Shown here one piece after another: positions 43,502 to 52,678 of a DNA stretch of 64,000 bases. This DNA comes from Sandaracinus amylolyticus (lineage in GTDB: Bacteria > Myxococcota_A > Polyangia > Polyangiales > Sandaracinaceae). The notes beneath the pieces are model-generated. The model saw nothing but the letters and a program-made list of their open reading frames with translations, was not told the origin of the DNA and did no database searches. A program made the position numbers and the translations under genes. The first letter of the stretch is position 1. Each line of letters begins with the position of its first letter. The stretch lies in contig NZ_CP011125.1 of NCBI RefSeq assembly GCF_000737325.1, positions 558,001 through 622,000 of the forward strand, written 5' to 3'.

Positions 43502-45249
43502 AGCACGCAGACCTTGTCGGCCTCGCACCCTTCGAGCGAGACCGATGTCGCGTGATCGCCGCTCTCGTCGAAGATCACGATCGCGTCCGGCGTGGGGAGA
43601 TCACGCCGCGTCCGCACTCGCACCACGCCGGGCACCGGGCCGAGCTCGTCGCCCTCGGGCAGATGCGCGGTGCCCTGTCCGTCGTAGCGCACGTAGACCA
43701 TCCAGTCGGGACGCTGCGAGGGCTCGAGGTCGACCGTGTGGACACGACCGACCGTGCGCGTGAGCTCGACCAATCGCTCCGCGCGGATCACCAGCGGCTG
43801 ATGACGCGGCGCGAGCGCGACGAGCGGCTCGCCGGTCAGCTGCTCGGGGGTGAGCCGCAGCGGCGGGGCGCCGAGCTCGCGCGGTCCGAGGAAGAGACGC
43901 ACACCGGCGGTGGGCGACTCGATGGTCACGCCTGCGCCGAGCGGCTGCAGCGGAGGCGCAGTGCTCGCGGGCTCGGGCGGCATCGACTGGCTCGCGTGGC
44001 GCACCACGAGCCACGCGACGCCGGCGATCGCGAGCAGCACGATCACCGCCGACGCGCCGACCATCGCGGACAACGCGAGCGCCGAGAGCGGCGCCTTCAC
44101 GCGCGCATGCGACGCGGAGCTCCCGCCGACGATCGGCAGCGATCCGCTCGGGGCTGGCGCCGCGGGCGAGATCGGAGGCGCGACCTCGATGGGCATCGCC
44201 GCGGCATCGGCCTCGGCGCGCGCGACCGCGAGCGCGACCGGCGTCGGCGGCACGAAGCTCGCGCGCTCGTCGGCGGAGGGCTGCGCGGGCGGGCGCTCGG
44301 GCTCGGGGAGCTCCCAGCCCTGCTCCGGGAAGAGCCACTGGAGGAAGCGCGCGAGCTGCTGTCGTCCGTAGCCCGCTGCGCGCTCGTGCAAGAGCTCGCG
44401 GAGATCCTGCGCGAGCTGCTGCGCCGACGGAGTGCGCGCCGCGGGGTCGATCGCGAGGCACTGCATCACGATCTTCTCGAGCCGCGGCGGGACCTCGGGG
44501 TTGAACCGCGAGGGCGGCGGGAAGTCGCCGCTGCGCAGCAGGTTCGCCGCGACCTGCGGATCGTCGGGCGGGATCAGCGATCGGATCGTGAGCATCTCCC
44601 AGATCGTCACGCCCAGCGCGAACACGTCGGCGCGCGCGTCGACGTCGATCCCCTGCGCCTGCTCGGGCGCCATGTAGCTCATCTTGCCGATCGTCACGCC
44701 GCTCTGCGTCTTGAGCACGTTGTCGGCGGCCTTCACGAGCCCGAAGTCGCTGACCTTCACCGTGCCTTCGTTGCTGAGCAGCACGTTCTGCGGGCTCACG
44801 TCGCGATGCACGATGCCGAGCGGCGTGCCGTCGTCGCCCTTCTTGCGGTGCGCGTGATCGAGCCCGCTCGCGGCCTCCGCGCCGATGTACGCGACCGCGG
44901 CGATGTCGAGCATCTCGTTGCGCTCCGCGAGGCGCTGCATCACCGCGCCGAGGGTCACACCCTCGACGAACTCGAGGACGAGATACGGCTCGGGATCGAT
45001 CCCGAAGTCGAGCACCTGCACGAGGTTCGGATGATCGAGCCGCGCGTTGGTGCGCGCCTCCGCGGCGAAGCGCTCGAGCAGCGACGGATCGCGCCGGTAC
45101 TGCGGCAGCATCCGCTTGATCGCGACCTTCTTCTTGAAGCCGGCGTCGCCCGTCCGCTCGGCGCGGTACACGACGGCCATGCCGCCCTGCCCCAATCGCT
45201 CGACGAGGCGATAGGGTCCGAGCCATTCGGGCGCGCCCGGCGCGTTCAC
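43480..45249 (-). CDS. Membrane Ser/Thr protein kinase with C-terminal extracytoplasmic domain
   Basis: The 589-residue Hanks kinase has Gly loop LGQGGMAVVYRA, VAIKRML, HRDVSPQNVLL, DFGLVKAAD and GKMSYMAPEQA, all intact. A Pro/Ala linker, one membrane helix (SAVIVLLAIAGVAWLVV) and a C-terminal domain of about 150 residues follow, with a PEGA-like start (GVTIESPTAGVRLFLGPREL) and a Cys pair (EGCEADKVCVLY). I chose the GTG at 45249 (NAPGAPEWLGPYRL follows); a GTG at 45300 would add 17 residues. Its 3' end overlaps tadA. Confidence 0.88.
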   Translation of the reverse strand: MNAPGAPEWLGPYRLVERLGQGGMAVVYRAERTGDAGFKKKVAIKRMLPQYRRDPSLLERFAAEARTNARLDHPNLVQVLDFGIDPEPYLVLEFVEGVTLGAVMQRLAERNEMLDIAAVAYIGAEAASGLDHAHRKKGDDGTPLGIVHRDVSPQNVLLSNEGTVKVSDFGLVKAADNVLKTQSGVTIGKMSYMAPEQAQGIDVDARADVFALGVTIWEMLTIRSLIPPDDPQVAANLLRSGDFPPPSRFNPEVPPRLEKIVMQCLAIDPAARTPSAQQLAQDLRELLHERAAGYGRQQLARFLQWLFPEQGWELPEPERPPAQPSADERASFVPPTPVALAVARAEADAAAMPIEVAPPISPAAPAPSGSLPIVGGSSASHARVKAPLSALALSAMVGASAVIVLLAIAGVAWLVVRHASQSMPPEPASTAPPLQPLGAGVTIESPTAGVRLFLGPRELGAPPLRLTPEQLTGEPLVALAPRHQPLVIRAERLVELTRTVGRVHTVDLEPSQRPDWMVYVRYDGQGTAHLPEGDELGPVPGVVRVRTRRDLPTPDAIVIFDESGDHATSVSLEGCEADKVCVLYPPSGS

Positions 45250-45342
45250 GGGGCGAACATACCTTCCGGTGGTCGGGAATTCATCGCTCTCGAGCGTCAC
45301 CCGGCGCGCATTGTAGCGGGCCGCGCGCGTAGGCTGGCCTCG

Positions 45343-46254
45343 ATGACGCGATCGCGTCCGACGCTGGACATCTCGCTCCCGACCGAGCCCTTCGCGGCAC
45401 AGCACACCCCGCGGCGAGACGTGCGGACGCTGTGTCGCTGGCTCGAGGGCGCGCTGCCCGGCGGATCGGCGGGGATCGCGACGCTCCTCGAGCGTCTCCA
45501 CGGACCGCTCGCCGAGCGTCGACACCTCGTCGCAGTCGCGCTCGTCGTGGCGCACCTCCGCGGTGAGCTGCGTGGCGCGCGATGGCTGCGCCTCACCGGG
45601 ACCGAGAACGCCGATCCCCGCGACATCGATCGCGAGATGGACCTCGTCTGGGATGCGCTGGCCCGGGCGAAGCTGGTGCGCGGCGCGCTGCGCTATCACC
45701 CCGGCACGACGCAGCACGGCATGGCGCGTTTTCCTCCGCGGCTCGTGCCGCGCTGGGTGCGCACGAACCGCTGGTCGCTCTTGGGCCAGGACGACGACCT
45801 GCTCCTCTTCGAGCCCGACTACATGGAGCCGCTGCTGCGCGGTGCCGCCGAGCCGGGTGCGGCGCGGCGCGATCTCGCGCGCGGGATCGTCGCGCACGCG
45901 GCGCGTGATGCGGCGCATGCGGTCGTGGCCGCGCCGCGGTACGCGGGCGGCGAGACGCTCGCGACGTTCGCGCCGCGCTACGCGCGCTGGGCGAAGATCG
46001 CGCGCGAGACCGACGCGCTCGAGGTCGCCGCGTACCTCGAGCGGCTCGCGTCGTACGGCGCACCGCGCACGTTCGACGCGGAGCAGGCGCTCCAAGCGTT
46101 CCGCGATCTGTCGCGTTGTTGGCCAGCGGAGCCGAAGGTCGTGCGCATGCGCGAGGTGAAGGACGGCTTCACCGGGAGCGTGCCGGGCACGTCTCGTCGC
46201 CCGTCACGCGTGCACATCGATCGCGAGACCGGCGCGATCACGCGCGTGCGCTGA
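45343..46254 (+). CDS. Uncharacterised soluble protein
   Basis: The 303-residue product has no signal peptide or membrane helix. It is helix-rich and basic, with WLEGALPGGSAGIATLLERL, WVRTNRWSLLGQDDDLLLFE and YARWAKIARETDALEVAAYL. I do not recognise the family. It is convergent with the GHKL-metalloprotease gene, with only 17 bases between the stops, and divergent from the kinase gene. The ATG at 45343 is the first start after the kinase promoter region. Confidence 0.7.
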   Translation: MTRSRPTLDISLPTEPFAAQHTPRRDVRTLCRWLEGALPGGSAGIATLLERLHGPLAERRHLVAVALVVAHLRGELRGARWLRLTGTENADPRDIDREMDLVWDALARAKLVRGALRYHPGTTQHGMARFPPRLVPRWVRTNRWSLLGQDDDLLLFEPDYMEPLLRGAAEPGAARRDLARGIVAHAARDAAHAVVAAPRYAGGETLATFAPRYARWAKIARETDALEVAAYLERLASYGAPRTFDAEQALQAFRDLSRCWPAEPKVVRMREVKDGFTGSVPGTSRRPSRVHIDRETGAITRVR

Positions 46255-46271
46255 TCCGCGTCCTCGACGCG

Positions 46272-47705
46272 TCAGCGCTCGGGGTCGCCGCGCCTGAGCG
46301 CCGTCGCGAGGGCGGGCCCGCCGTCCGCGAGGAGCTTCGCGAGCATGCCTGCGAGCAGCTGCAATCGATCGATGAAGCGATGGTCGTGCTCGACCGACGC
46401 GAGGTGCGCGAGCTCGTGGAGCACCACGCCGATCGTGCCGGGATCGAGCACGTCGTCGAAGCGCAGCGGGCCCTTCACGTTGAACGAGATCGCGCGCGCG
46501 TCGACGTCGGTCACCGCGTCCTCGAGCAAACCCGCGTCGCTCGGATCCCGCGCGAAGAAGCGCACCCGCACCACGCTCCCCGCGACGCGTCGCGCGAGCC
46601 AGCGCACCGCCTCCGCGAAGCGCCGCTGGGTCTCGTCGGGCTCGACCTCGTCGCCGCCGAACTCGCTCGATCGACGCCGCACGTAGTCGTCGCTCGTCTC
46701 GAGCACGCGCGCGAGCGCGAGCCACGCCCCGTGGGAGATCGTGCGCGCATCGACGATGTGCGCGCCGAGCTGCTTCGCGCGATCGTTCGCGCGCGAGGTG
46801 CCGCCGAGCACGCTGCCGCGCGGGAACACCTTGCTCACGTACGCGTCGAGCAAGCCCGACTTCACGGGCCACCGCGCGATCACGTCCTGCACCCAGTCGG
46901 CGCGCAGATCGCGGCGATCGAGGTAGCTGTGCACCATCGCCTCGAGCAGCGTCGCCTTGAGCGCGAGCACGAAGCGCTCGGGGGCCGCGTCGCGTCCTTC
47001 TCCGAGCGGCACGCGCTGCGCGACGTCGACGTGCCACGGCACGTTCCACGGCTGCACCGGGACGCCCATCTCGAACAGGCTCGGCCGCTCTCCGCGCCTC
47101 GGCGCGTAGATCGCGACCCGCGTGGGACGCATCGCGGCGCGCTCCACGCCATCGTCGATCACGACCGTCTCGAGCTCGCAGTCCGCGAGCGCGAGCACGC
47201 TGCGCGGCCTCCGCACCAGACGGCCCGCGACGCGCAGGCTCGTGCCGCGCGGCGGGATCGCGAGGCGCAGCAGATCGAGCGCCGCCTCGCGCTCGTCGTC
47301 GCCGATCGCGCGGAAGAGCTCGAGCCGCGTGCCGCTCTCTCGCGTGTTGGTCTCGGTGCGACGTCCCTCGCCGTCGAAGACGATCGTCGTGCCGATCGTC
47401 TCGACGTGCGCGCGCTCCGCCGCGGCGAGCAGCTCCTTGAGGCCGCGCCCCATGCGCCCGCGACGGGTCGGGTCCCGCGGTTTGTCGGAGAGGAACAGCG
47501 TGTAGACGAGGCGCTCGTCGGCGATCCCCGCGCGCGCGTCGTCCTCGATCACCACGCGGTCGGGCTCGATCTCGATCGCGACGTTCGCGGCGTCCGCGTC
47601 GAACGCGTTCTGCACCGCCTCGAGCAAGAGACGCCCCAGCGGGCGCGCCGCGCTCAGCCGCGCCCATCCCTCCTCGGCGATCTCGAACCACGCACTGCGC
47701 GCCAT
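46272..47705 (-). CDS. GHKL ATPase fused to WLM/SprT-like metalloprotease
   Basis: The 477-residue protein joins two catalytic parts. The N-terminal GHKL (Hsp90/MutL/MORC-type) ATPase has the N-box LLLEAVQNAFDADAANV (E29, N33, D36), a G1-type IEDDARAG (55-60) and a G2-type GRMGRGLKELLAAA (83-96). The C-terminus has HELAHLASVEHDHRF (H430, E431, H434, H440), the zinc site of WLM/SprT proteases, which in eukaryotes cut DNA-crosslinked proteins. The middle 250 residues are unassigned. I chose the ATG at 47705 because the ATPase begins there. I know of no named bacterial family with this fusion; an ATP-gated protease role is inference. Confidence 0.8.
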   Translation of the reverse strand: MARSAWFEIAEEGWARLSAARPLGRLLLEAVQNAFDADAANVAIEIEPDRVVIEDDARAGIADERLVYTLFLSDKPRDPTRRGRMGRGLKELLAAAERAHVETIGTTIVFDGEGRRTETNTRESGTRLELFRAIGDDEREAALDLLRLAIPPRGTSLRVAGRLVRRPRSVLALADCELETVVIDDGVERAAMRPTRVAIYAPRRGERPSLFEMGVPVQPWNVPWHVDVAQRVPLGEGRDAAPERFVLALKATLLEAMVHSYLDRRDLRADWVQDVIARWPVKSGLLDAYVSKVFPRGSVLGGTSRANDRAKQLGAHIVDARTISHGAWLALARVLETSDDYVRRRSSEFGGDEVEPDETQRRFAEAVRWLARRVAGSVVRVRFFARDPSDAGLLEDAVTDVDARAISFNVKGPLRFDDVLDPGTIGVVLHELAHLASVEHDHRFIDRLQLLAGMLAKLLADGGPALATALRRGDPER

Positions 47706-47988
47706 GAGGCCCCTCGGATGCTGGCGTGCGTGGGCTCGCTTGGGAAGAGCACCCCCCGCTTGACGTGTGCGTCGAACGCGCCGATGCTCCGCGACCATCT
47801 CGTGACCCGCGGGTGCGTTGCGCAAGCGCGACGCGGCCGGGCGACGAGGTGCTCAAGCCCGGGGCTCGCGGCCCCAATCCGGTGGGACGTCGCGCACGAC
47901 GTCGCACCAATCTTTCGTGATCACCAATGGACCTCGTTGATCGTGGGGTCCGAAGCCGGCACCATCAGTCAGCTGGAGGTTCTCGCGC

Positions 47989-50850
47989 ATGGGGAACGTA
48001 GGCCCCAACGGGGGTGGCAGTGGGGGTAGCAGCCTACAGCGACCCAGTGCCCCAGGCGGTCGCTCCGGCGATCGCGTGATTCCCTTCGGCAAGTACCTCT
48101 TGCTCGATCGGATCGCCGTCGGCGGCATGGCCGAGGTCTACACGGCGAAGTCGTTCGGCATCGAGGGCTTCGAGAAGATCATCGCGATCAAGCGGATTCT
48201 CCCGACGATGGCGGAGGATGAGGACTTCATCCAGATGTTCATCGACGAGGCGAAGATCGCGGGGCACCTGACGCACGCGAACATCGTCCCGATCTACGAG
48301 CTCGGGAAGATCGGCGAGTCGCACTACATCGCGATGGAGTACGTCTGGGGCAAGGATCTGCTCCAGATCATGAACCGCTTCCGCCGCATGCGGAGGCACA
48401 TGCCGCCGGTGATGGCGGCGTGGATCGCGAGCAAGATGTGCGAAGGCCTCGACTTCGCGCATCGCAAGAGGGACCGCCACGGGCGGCCGCTCAACATCAT
48501 CCATCGCGACGTGTCGCCGCAGAACTGCCTGGTCTCGTACGAGGGCCAGGTGAAGATGATCGACTTCGGCATCGCGAAGGCGGCCGCGCGCAACACGAAG
48601 ACGCAGGCCGGCGTGCTGAAGGGCAAGTTCGGCTACATGAGCCCGGAGCAGGTGAAGGGCTCGGGGGTCGACCACCGCAGCGACGTGTTCGCGGTCGGCA
48701 CGTGCCTTCACGAGATGCTCACGGGCGAGCGCCTCTTCGTGGGCGAGAGCGACTTCTCGACGCTCGAGAAGGTGCGCAACGCGGACGTGATCCCGCCGTC
48801 TCAGACGGTGCCGGACATGCCCGCGGAGCTCGAGCAGATCCTGCTGAAGGCGCTCGCGCGCGAGCCCGAGGAGCGCTGGCAGAGCGCGGGCGAGATGCAC
48901 GAGGCGCTGCAGATGTTCGTGGCGCGCGAGAAGCCGCCGTTCGGCACGAGCAAGCTCGCGGCGTGGATGCGCACGGCGTTCGCGCCCGAGATGACGAAGG
49001 AGAAGGGGCGCCTCGACGGGTTCGCGAAGATCGCGAAGCCCGCGAGCGTGCCGCCGCCGCCGCCGAACCGCGCGAGCGCGCCGGGCGCGGCGAAGGATGC
49101 GATGGCGAGCACGTCGCCGGACAACCCGGCGGTGCGTCGTCCGCCTGCGCCGCCGCCGCCTGCGCGGCCGCTGCCGCCGCCGGTCGCGGTGGGCGCGCCC
49201 GTCGTGCCGCCGCCGATGAACGACGTCGACGAGGACGACGATCCGGGCGAGCTGCAGTCGGAGTCGACGATGATCTCGTCGTCGCCGTTCGACGAGATGA
49301 CCGACGGCGGCGGCGAGGAGCTGCAGGGCGCGCCGACGCAGATCTTCTTCAGCGCCGACGAGCTCGAGGAGGCGCCGAAGCCGGCGCCGCAGATGGGCGC
49401 GCCGGCGGGCGTCGTGGTGTCGCCCTCGGTCCACGTGCACCAGCCGGCAGGGATGCCGATGCCCGCGCCGGCGATGCCGGCGCCGATGCAGCGCGCGCCG
49501 AGCCTGCCTCCGGAGGAGCGGCCGACGACCGCGCCTCTGATGGACTACGGCGCGCCGCCGATGGCGCAGGGCGGTCAGCCGGCCACGGTGGTGCACGCGT
49601 CGCCGTACGGCGCGCCGCCGCCGATGGCGATGGGCGCGCCGCCGATGCCGATGGGGCAGCCGATGCCGACGGGGCATCCTATGCCGATGGGGCAGCCCAT
49701 GCCGATGGGGCAGCCGATGCCGATGGCGCAGGCGCAGCCGATGCCGATGCCGCAGACCGGGCCGACGCCTGGCTTCGCGGCGCCGCCGGCGTTCGGCGCA
49801 CCCCCGCCGGCGTTCGCGCAGCCGGGGGCGGAGGCGCTCGACCCGGGGATGCGCCCGCGCTCGGCCGCGCAGGAGACGCTCGAGCTGCGATCCCCGGTGA
49901 TCGCACCGAAGCGGAGCCGCGTCGCCTTGTTCGTGGGGCTCGGGGCGTTCGTGTTCGTGGCGCTCGCGGCGTCGCTCGCGGCGTTCCTGGTGTTCGGCAC
50001 CGGGCCCGCGGGAGGGACCATCGAGATCCGGACGAACCCGGCGGACGCCGGCGCGACGGTGCTCGTCGATGGCACGCCGCGCGGTCGCGCGCCGCTGCGG
50101 CTCGATCACGTCCCGTCGGGCGACCACCTGATCGAGGTGCGCGCCGACGGGTTCCAGCCGGCGACGCAGACGGTGCCGGTGAGCGACGGGACGACGGCGA
50201 TGCTGCTCATCCCGCTGATGCCGGGTGGCGCGCCGGCGATCGCGGCCGTGGCGCCGCCGCCGGTCGCGCCCGCGGTGGTGCCGCCGCCGGTCGCCGCGCC
50301 GACGCCTCCGCCCGTCGCGCCGACGCCCCCGCCGACCGAGGTCGCGGTCGCGCCGACGCCTCCTCCGCCGGCCGCACCGACGCCTCCGCCGCCCGCGGTC
50401 GTGGCGCCGCCGCCCACGCCGGTCGCGACTGCACCGACGACCACGCCGCGTGAGGCCGCGACGACGACCACGCCGCGTCAGGCGACGACGTCGTCGAGCA
50501 GCGGACGGACCGAAACGGCGAGCTCGAGCGCGCGACCGGTCGCGACCGCGTCGTCGATCACGCCGCGCTCGCGCTCGGGCGAGGAGACGTCGCGCTCGTC
50601 GAGCTCGAGCTCGTCCTCGAGCGAGCGCCGCAGCTCGTCGCGCGAGCGCGGGTACCTGATGATCCAGACCCTGCCCTGGGCGCGCGTGTTCATCGACGGG
50701 CGCGACACCGGGCAGAACACGCCGGTGCGACGCATGGAGGTGCCGGCGGGATCGCACCGAATCGGGCTGCGCACGAACGACGGGCGCATGCACGAGGTGA
50801 CGGTCGAGGTGCCCGCGGGCGAGACGGTGCGCATCGTGCGCCAGCTCTGA
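47989..50850 (+). CDS. Ser/Thr protein kinase with Pro-rich linker, membrane helix and PEGA domains
   Basis: The 953-residue Hanks kinase has IAVGGMAEVYTA, IIAIKRIL, IIHRDVSPQNCLV, DFGIAKAAA and KFGYMSPEQ, all intact. Residues 345-640 are low-complexity Pro/Ala/Met, including a run of GQPMPM repeats. One membrane helix at about 643-668 is followed by a PEGA domain (about 668-728), a Pro/Ala and Ser-rich stretch and a second PEGA-like domain at the C-terminus (about 885-953). GGAGG lies 10 bases before the ATG. The last codons (CTC TGA) form part of the insertion-sequence target duplication, yet the stop is kept. Confidence 0.92.
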   Translation: MGNVGPNGGGSGGSSLQRPSAPGGRSGDRVIPFGKYLLLDRIAVGGMAEVYTAKSFGIEGFEKIIAIKRILPTMAEDEDFIQMFIDEAKIAGHLTHANIVPIYELGKIGESHYIAMEYVWGKDLLQIMNRFRRMRRHMPPVMAAWIASKMCEGLDFAHRKRDRHGRPLNIIHRDVSPQNCLVSYEGQVKMIDFGIAKAAARNTKTQAGVLKGKFGYMSPEQVKGSGVDHRSDVFAVGTCLHEMLTGERLFVGESDFSTLEKVRNADVIPPSQTVPDMPAELEQILLKALAREPEERWQSAGEMHEALQMFVAREKPPFGTSKLAAWMRTAFAPEMTKEKGRLDGFAKIAKPASVPPPPPNRASAPGAAKDAMASTSPDNPAVRRPPAPPPPARPLPPPVAVGAPVVPPPMNDVDEDDDPGELQSESTMISSSPFDEMTDGGGEELQGAPTQIFFSADELEEAPKPAPQMGAPAGVVVSPSVHVHQPAGMPMPAPAMPAPMQRAPSLPPEERPTTAPLMDYGAPPMAQGGQPATVVHASPYGAPPPMAMGAPPMPMGQPMPTGHPMPMGQPMPMGQPMPMAQAQPMPMPQTGPTPGFAAPPAFGAPPPAFAQPGAEALDPGMRPRSAAQETLELRSPVIAPKRSRVALFVGLGAFVFVALAASLAAFLVFGTGPAGGTIEIRTNPADAGATVLVDGTPRGRAPLRLDHVPSGDHLIEVRADGFQPATQTVPVSDGTTAMLLIPLMPGGAPAIAAVAPPPVAPAVVPPPVAAPTPPPVAPTPPPTEVAVAPTPPPPAAPTPPPPAVVAPPPTPVATAPTTTPREAATTTTPRQATTSSSSGRTETASSSARPVATASSITPRSRSGEETSRSSSSSSSSSERRSSSRERGYLMIQTLPWARVFIDGRDTGQNTPVRRMEVPAGSHRIGLRTNDGRMHEVTVEVPAGETVRIVRQL

Positions 50851-50890
50851 CTCGCCTTTCGCGCTTTTAATCGTCGGCGAGATCGAGTAG

Positions 50891-50942
50891 CCACGTGGCC
50901 CGAGTTCTTGGTTGTTGCAGCAACCGAGGGAGGGCCACGTGG
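50891..50942 (+). promoter_or_regulatory. Nested inverted repeat over the transposase start
   Basis: CCACGTGGCCC (50891-50901) is exactly complementary to GGGCCACGTGG (50932-50942), which contains the GTG start at 50939. An inner hairpin (50907-50914 with 50921-50928) lies between. In read-through RNA this would hide the ribosome site and start codon. Confidence 0.6.
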
Positions 50943-52255
50943 CCGAAAGCAGGCTTCGCACACTTGCCGAGGTTCTGGAAGTCGTCCGTCCAGCGTTCAC
51001 GCGTCCGACGTTCGAGCGCTTCGTTGCGCTCATGCGCGGGTGGCTGCTCACCCAGCAAGCGGGCGCGGTGACCAGCGCTCTGCTCGGCGCCGGTCTCGCG
51101 GGCAGGGCGCATCACGCTGCGTTCCATCGCTTGTTCGCGGAAGCCGCTTGGGACGTCGACGAGGTCGGCACCGAGCTGCTGAAGTGGATCGTGCGGACGT
51201 GCGCGACGCGCAGATCGCTGCAGCTCGCGATCGACGACACCGTCGTTCGGAAGAAGGGCCCGATGGTGTTCGGCCTCGGCACGTATCTCGACCCGGTGCG
51301 GTCGAGTCGACGCGTGCGGAACTTCGTGTTCGGTCACCTCTGGGTCGTGCTCGTCGCGATCGTGGAAGTTCCGTTCTCGAAGCGGCGCTGGGCCGTCCCG
51401 ATCTTCTTCCGGCTCTACCGCCAGGAGCGCGACTGCACGCGCACCAACGATCCCTACGCGAAGCGCACTTCTCTCGCGCGCGAGCTGATAGATCTCGCTG
51501 CGCGCGTCGCGCCAGAACTCACCATGCACGTCTCTGCGGATGCCGCGTACTGCTGCGAGACCGTGCTTCGCGGTCTGCCGAAGAACGTCGTGGTGTACGG
51601 CACGTTGCGAGACAACGCAGTGTTGACCGCCGCCCCGATTGCGCGTCGCGGTTGCACCGGTCGTCCGCGCGTTCGCGGAGAGCGGATGCCGACGCCTGCG
51701 CAGCTCGCGGCTGATCCGTCGCGGTGGCGGTCCACACGCGCGGCGCTCTACGGACGCACTCGAGCGCTCGCGTTCAAGCAGATGGATGCGCAGTGGTACC
51801 AGGGCCGTGGTCCCGAGCTGATGCGCGTGGTCGTCGTGCGCCTGAGCGCCGGTAAGCTCAAGCACCGCGTCTACTTCTGCACCGATCCGACTCGGACTCC
51901 CGCCGACATCGTCGAGCGGTACACCGCTCGATGGCAGATCGAGGTCTGCTTCCGCGACCTGAAGCAGCACCTCGGATTCGGCGCGTCGCCGGCATGGTCG
52001 CGGCGAGCAGTCGAGCGTGTGACGCCCTTCGCTGGCTTCGTCTACTCGATCGTCGTGATGTGGGCACGACTGTCGCTGCGACGGCCCGAACGCGCTCCAC
52101 AGATCCGACGACCGTGGTACCGCGACAAGGTCGGCTTGAGCTTCGCCGACCTGCTTCACATCGCGCGGACGGACCTTTTGGATCCAGCCGCGCGCACGCA
52201 GCTCGCGAGAAACTCGCCGGTGAGCGACCGGTCGCGCTCGTTTGCAGCTGCATGA
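50939..52255 (+). CDS. DDE transposase
   Basis: The 438-residue transposase has D in LAIDDTVVRKKG, D in VSADAAYC, and the E block YTARWQIEVCFRDLKQHLGF, which fits the Y-R-E-K signature of IS4/IS701-type enzymes. I chose the GTG at 50939 because GAGGGAGG lies 5 bases before it; a TTG at 50912 would add 9 residues. Its stop codon overlaps the right inverted repeat. The gene has no frameshift or stop, so the element may be active. Confidence 0.88.
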   Translation: MAESRLRTLAEVLEVVRPAFTRPTFERFVALMRGWLLTQQAGAVTSALLGAGLAGRAHHAAFHRLFAEAAWDVDEVGTELLKWIVRTCATRRSLQLAIDDTVVRKKGPMVFGLGTYLDPVRSSRRVRNFVFGHLWVVLVAIVEVPFSKRRWAVPIFFRLYRQERDCTRTNDPYAKRTSLARELIDLAARVAPELTMHVSADAAYCCETVLRGLPKNVVVYGTLRDNAVLTAAPIARRGCTGRPRVRGERMPTPAQLAADPSRWRSTRAALYGRTRALAFKQMDAQWYQGRGPELMRVVVVRLSAGKLKHRVYFCTDPTRTPADIVERYTARWQIEVCFRDLKQHLGFGASPAWSRRAVERVTPFAGFVYSIVVMWARLSLRRPERAPQIRRPWYRDKVGLSFADLLHIARTDLLDPAARTQLARNSPVSDRSRSFAAA

Positions 52256-52275
52256 AGCGCGAAAGGCGAGTCTGA

Positions 52276-52678
52276 GCGGGGGACGGTGAGCCTGCAGCGA
52301 GGGATGGCCGCCGCGAGGTGGCCGTCCCTCGTTCGTTTTTGCGGGATTTCGCGGGGTGGGGGCTCAACCACGGTCGGGTTGGTGTGCCCATTTGCGGGCA
52401 CTCGGGCTCAACCACGGTTGGGTTTCGAGTGCCTCGTTCAGGGACGTCTGAGGCTCAACCACGGTCGGGTTCTTGACCTCGTTCACGGACGTCTGAGGCT
52501 GAACCACGGTCGGGTTCGAGTGCCTCGTTGAGGGACGTCTGAGGCTCAACCACGGTCGGGTTCTTGACCTCGTTCAGGGACGTCCGAGGCTCAACCACGG
52601 TCGGGGGTTCGAGTGCCTCGTTCACGGACGTCCGAGGCGCAACCACGGTCGCGCTCACCGCGCGAAGACCACCCCGCG
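52276..52678. other. Repeat-filled gap after the insertion sequence
   Basis: No gene is supported. The first 85 bases are unremarkable; the rest is the 7-copy repeat (52361-52653). Short minus-strand frames with repeated peptides run through it, but the 91-base dimer period is not a multiple of three, so coding is unlikely. Confidence 0.6.
52361..52653. repeat. Seven-copy 44-48 bp repeat with alternating halves
   Basis: The core CTCAACCACGGTCGGG or a one- to three-base variant starts at 52363, 52407, 52454, 52499, 52545, 52590 and 52638. From 52407 the spacers alternate between a TTCGAGTGCCTCGTT type and a TTCTTGACCTCGTT type, giving a higher-order unit of about 91 bp. All five also share GGACGTCYGAGG. 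Confidence 0.85.

Larger units (their letters stand above)
50851..52270 (+). mobile_element. Complete insertion sequence, IS701/IS4-like
   Basis: The 1420-bp element has perfect 16-bp terminal inverted repeats (CTCGCCTTTCGCGCTT at 50851-50866 and its complement at 52255-52270). A 5-bp direct repeat TCTGA flanks it on both sides (50846-50850 and 52271-52275). It carries one transposase gene with all three acidic residues. The intact ends and duplication point to a recent, simple insertion. Confidence 0.92.

Noticed and set aside
50851..52270. Composite transposon or genomic island with cargo
   Set aside because: There is one transposase gene and no cargo between the inverted repeats; a second copy is not in the window.
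52361..52653. CRISPR array or repeat protein
   Set aside because: The spacers are two alternating types rather than unique ones, and the period is not a multiple of three for a protein.
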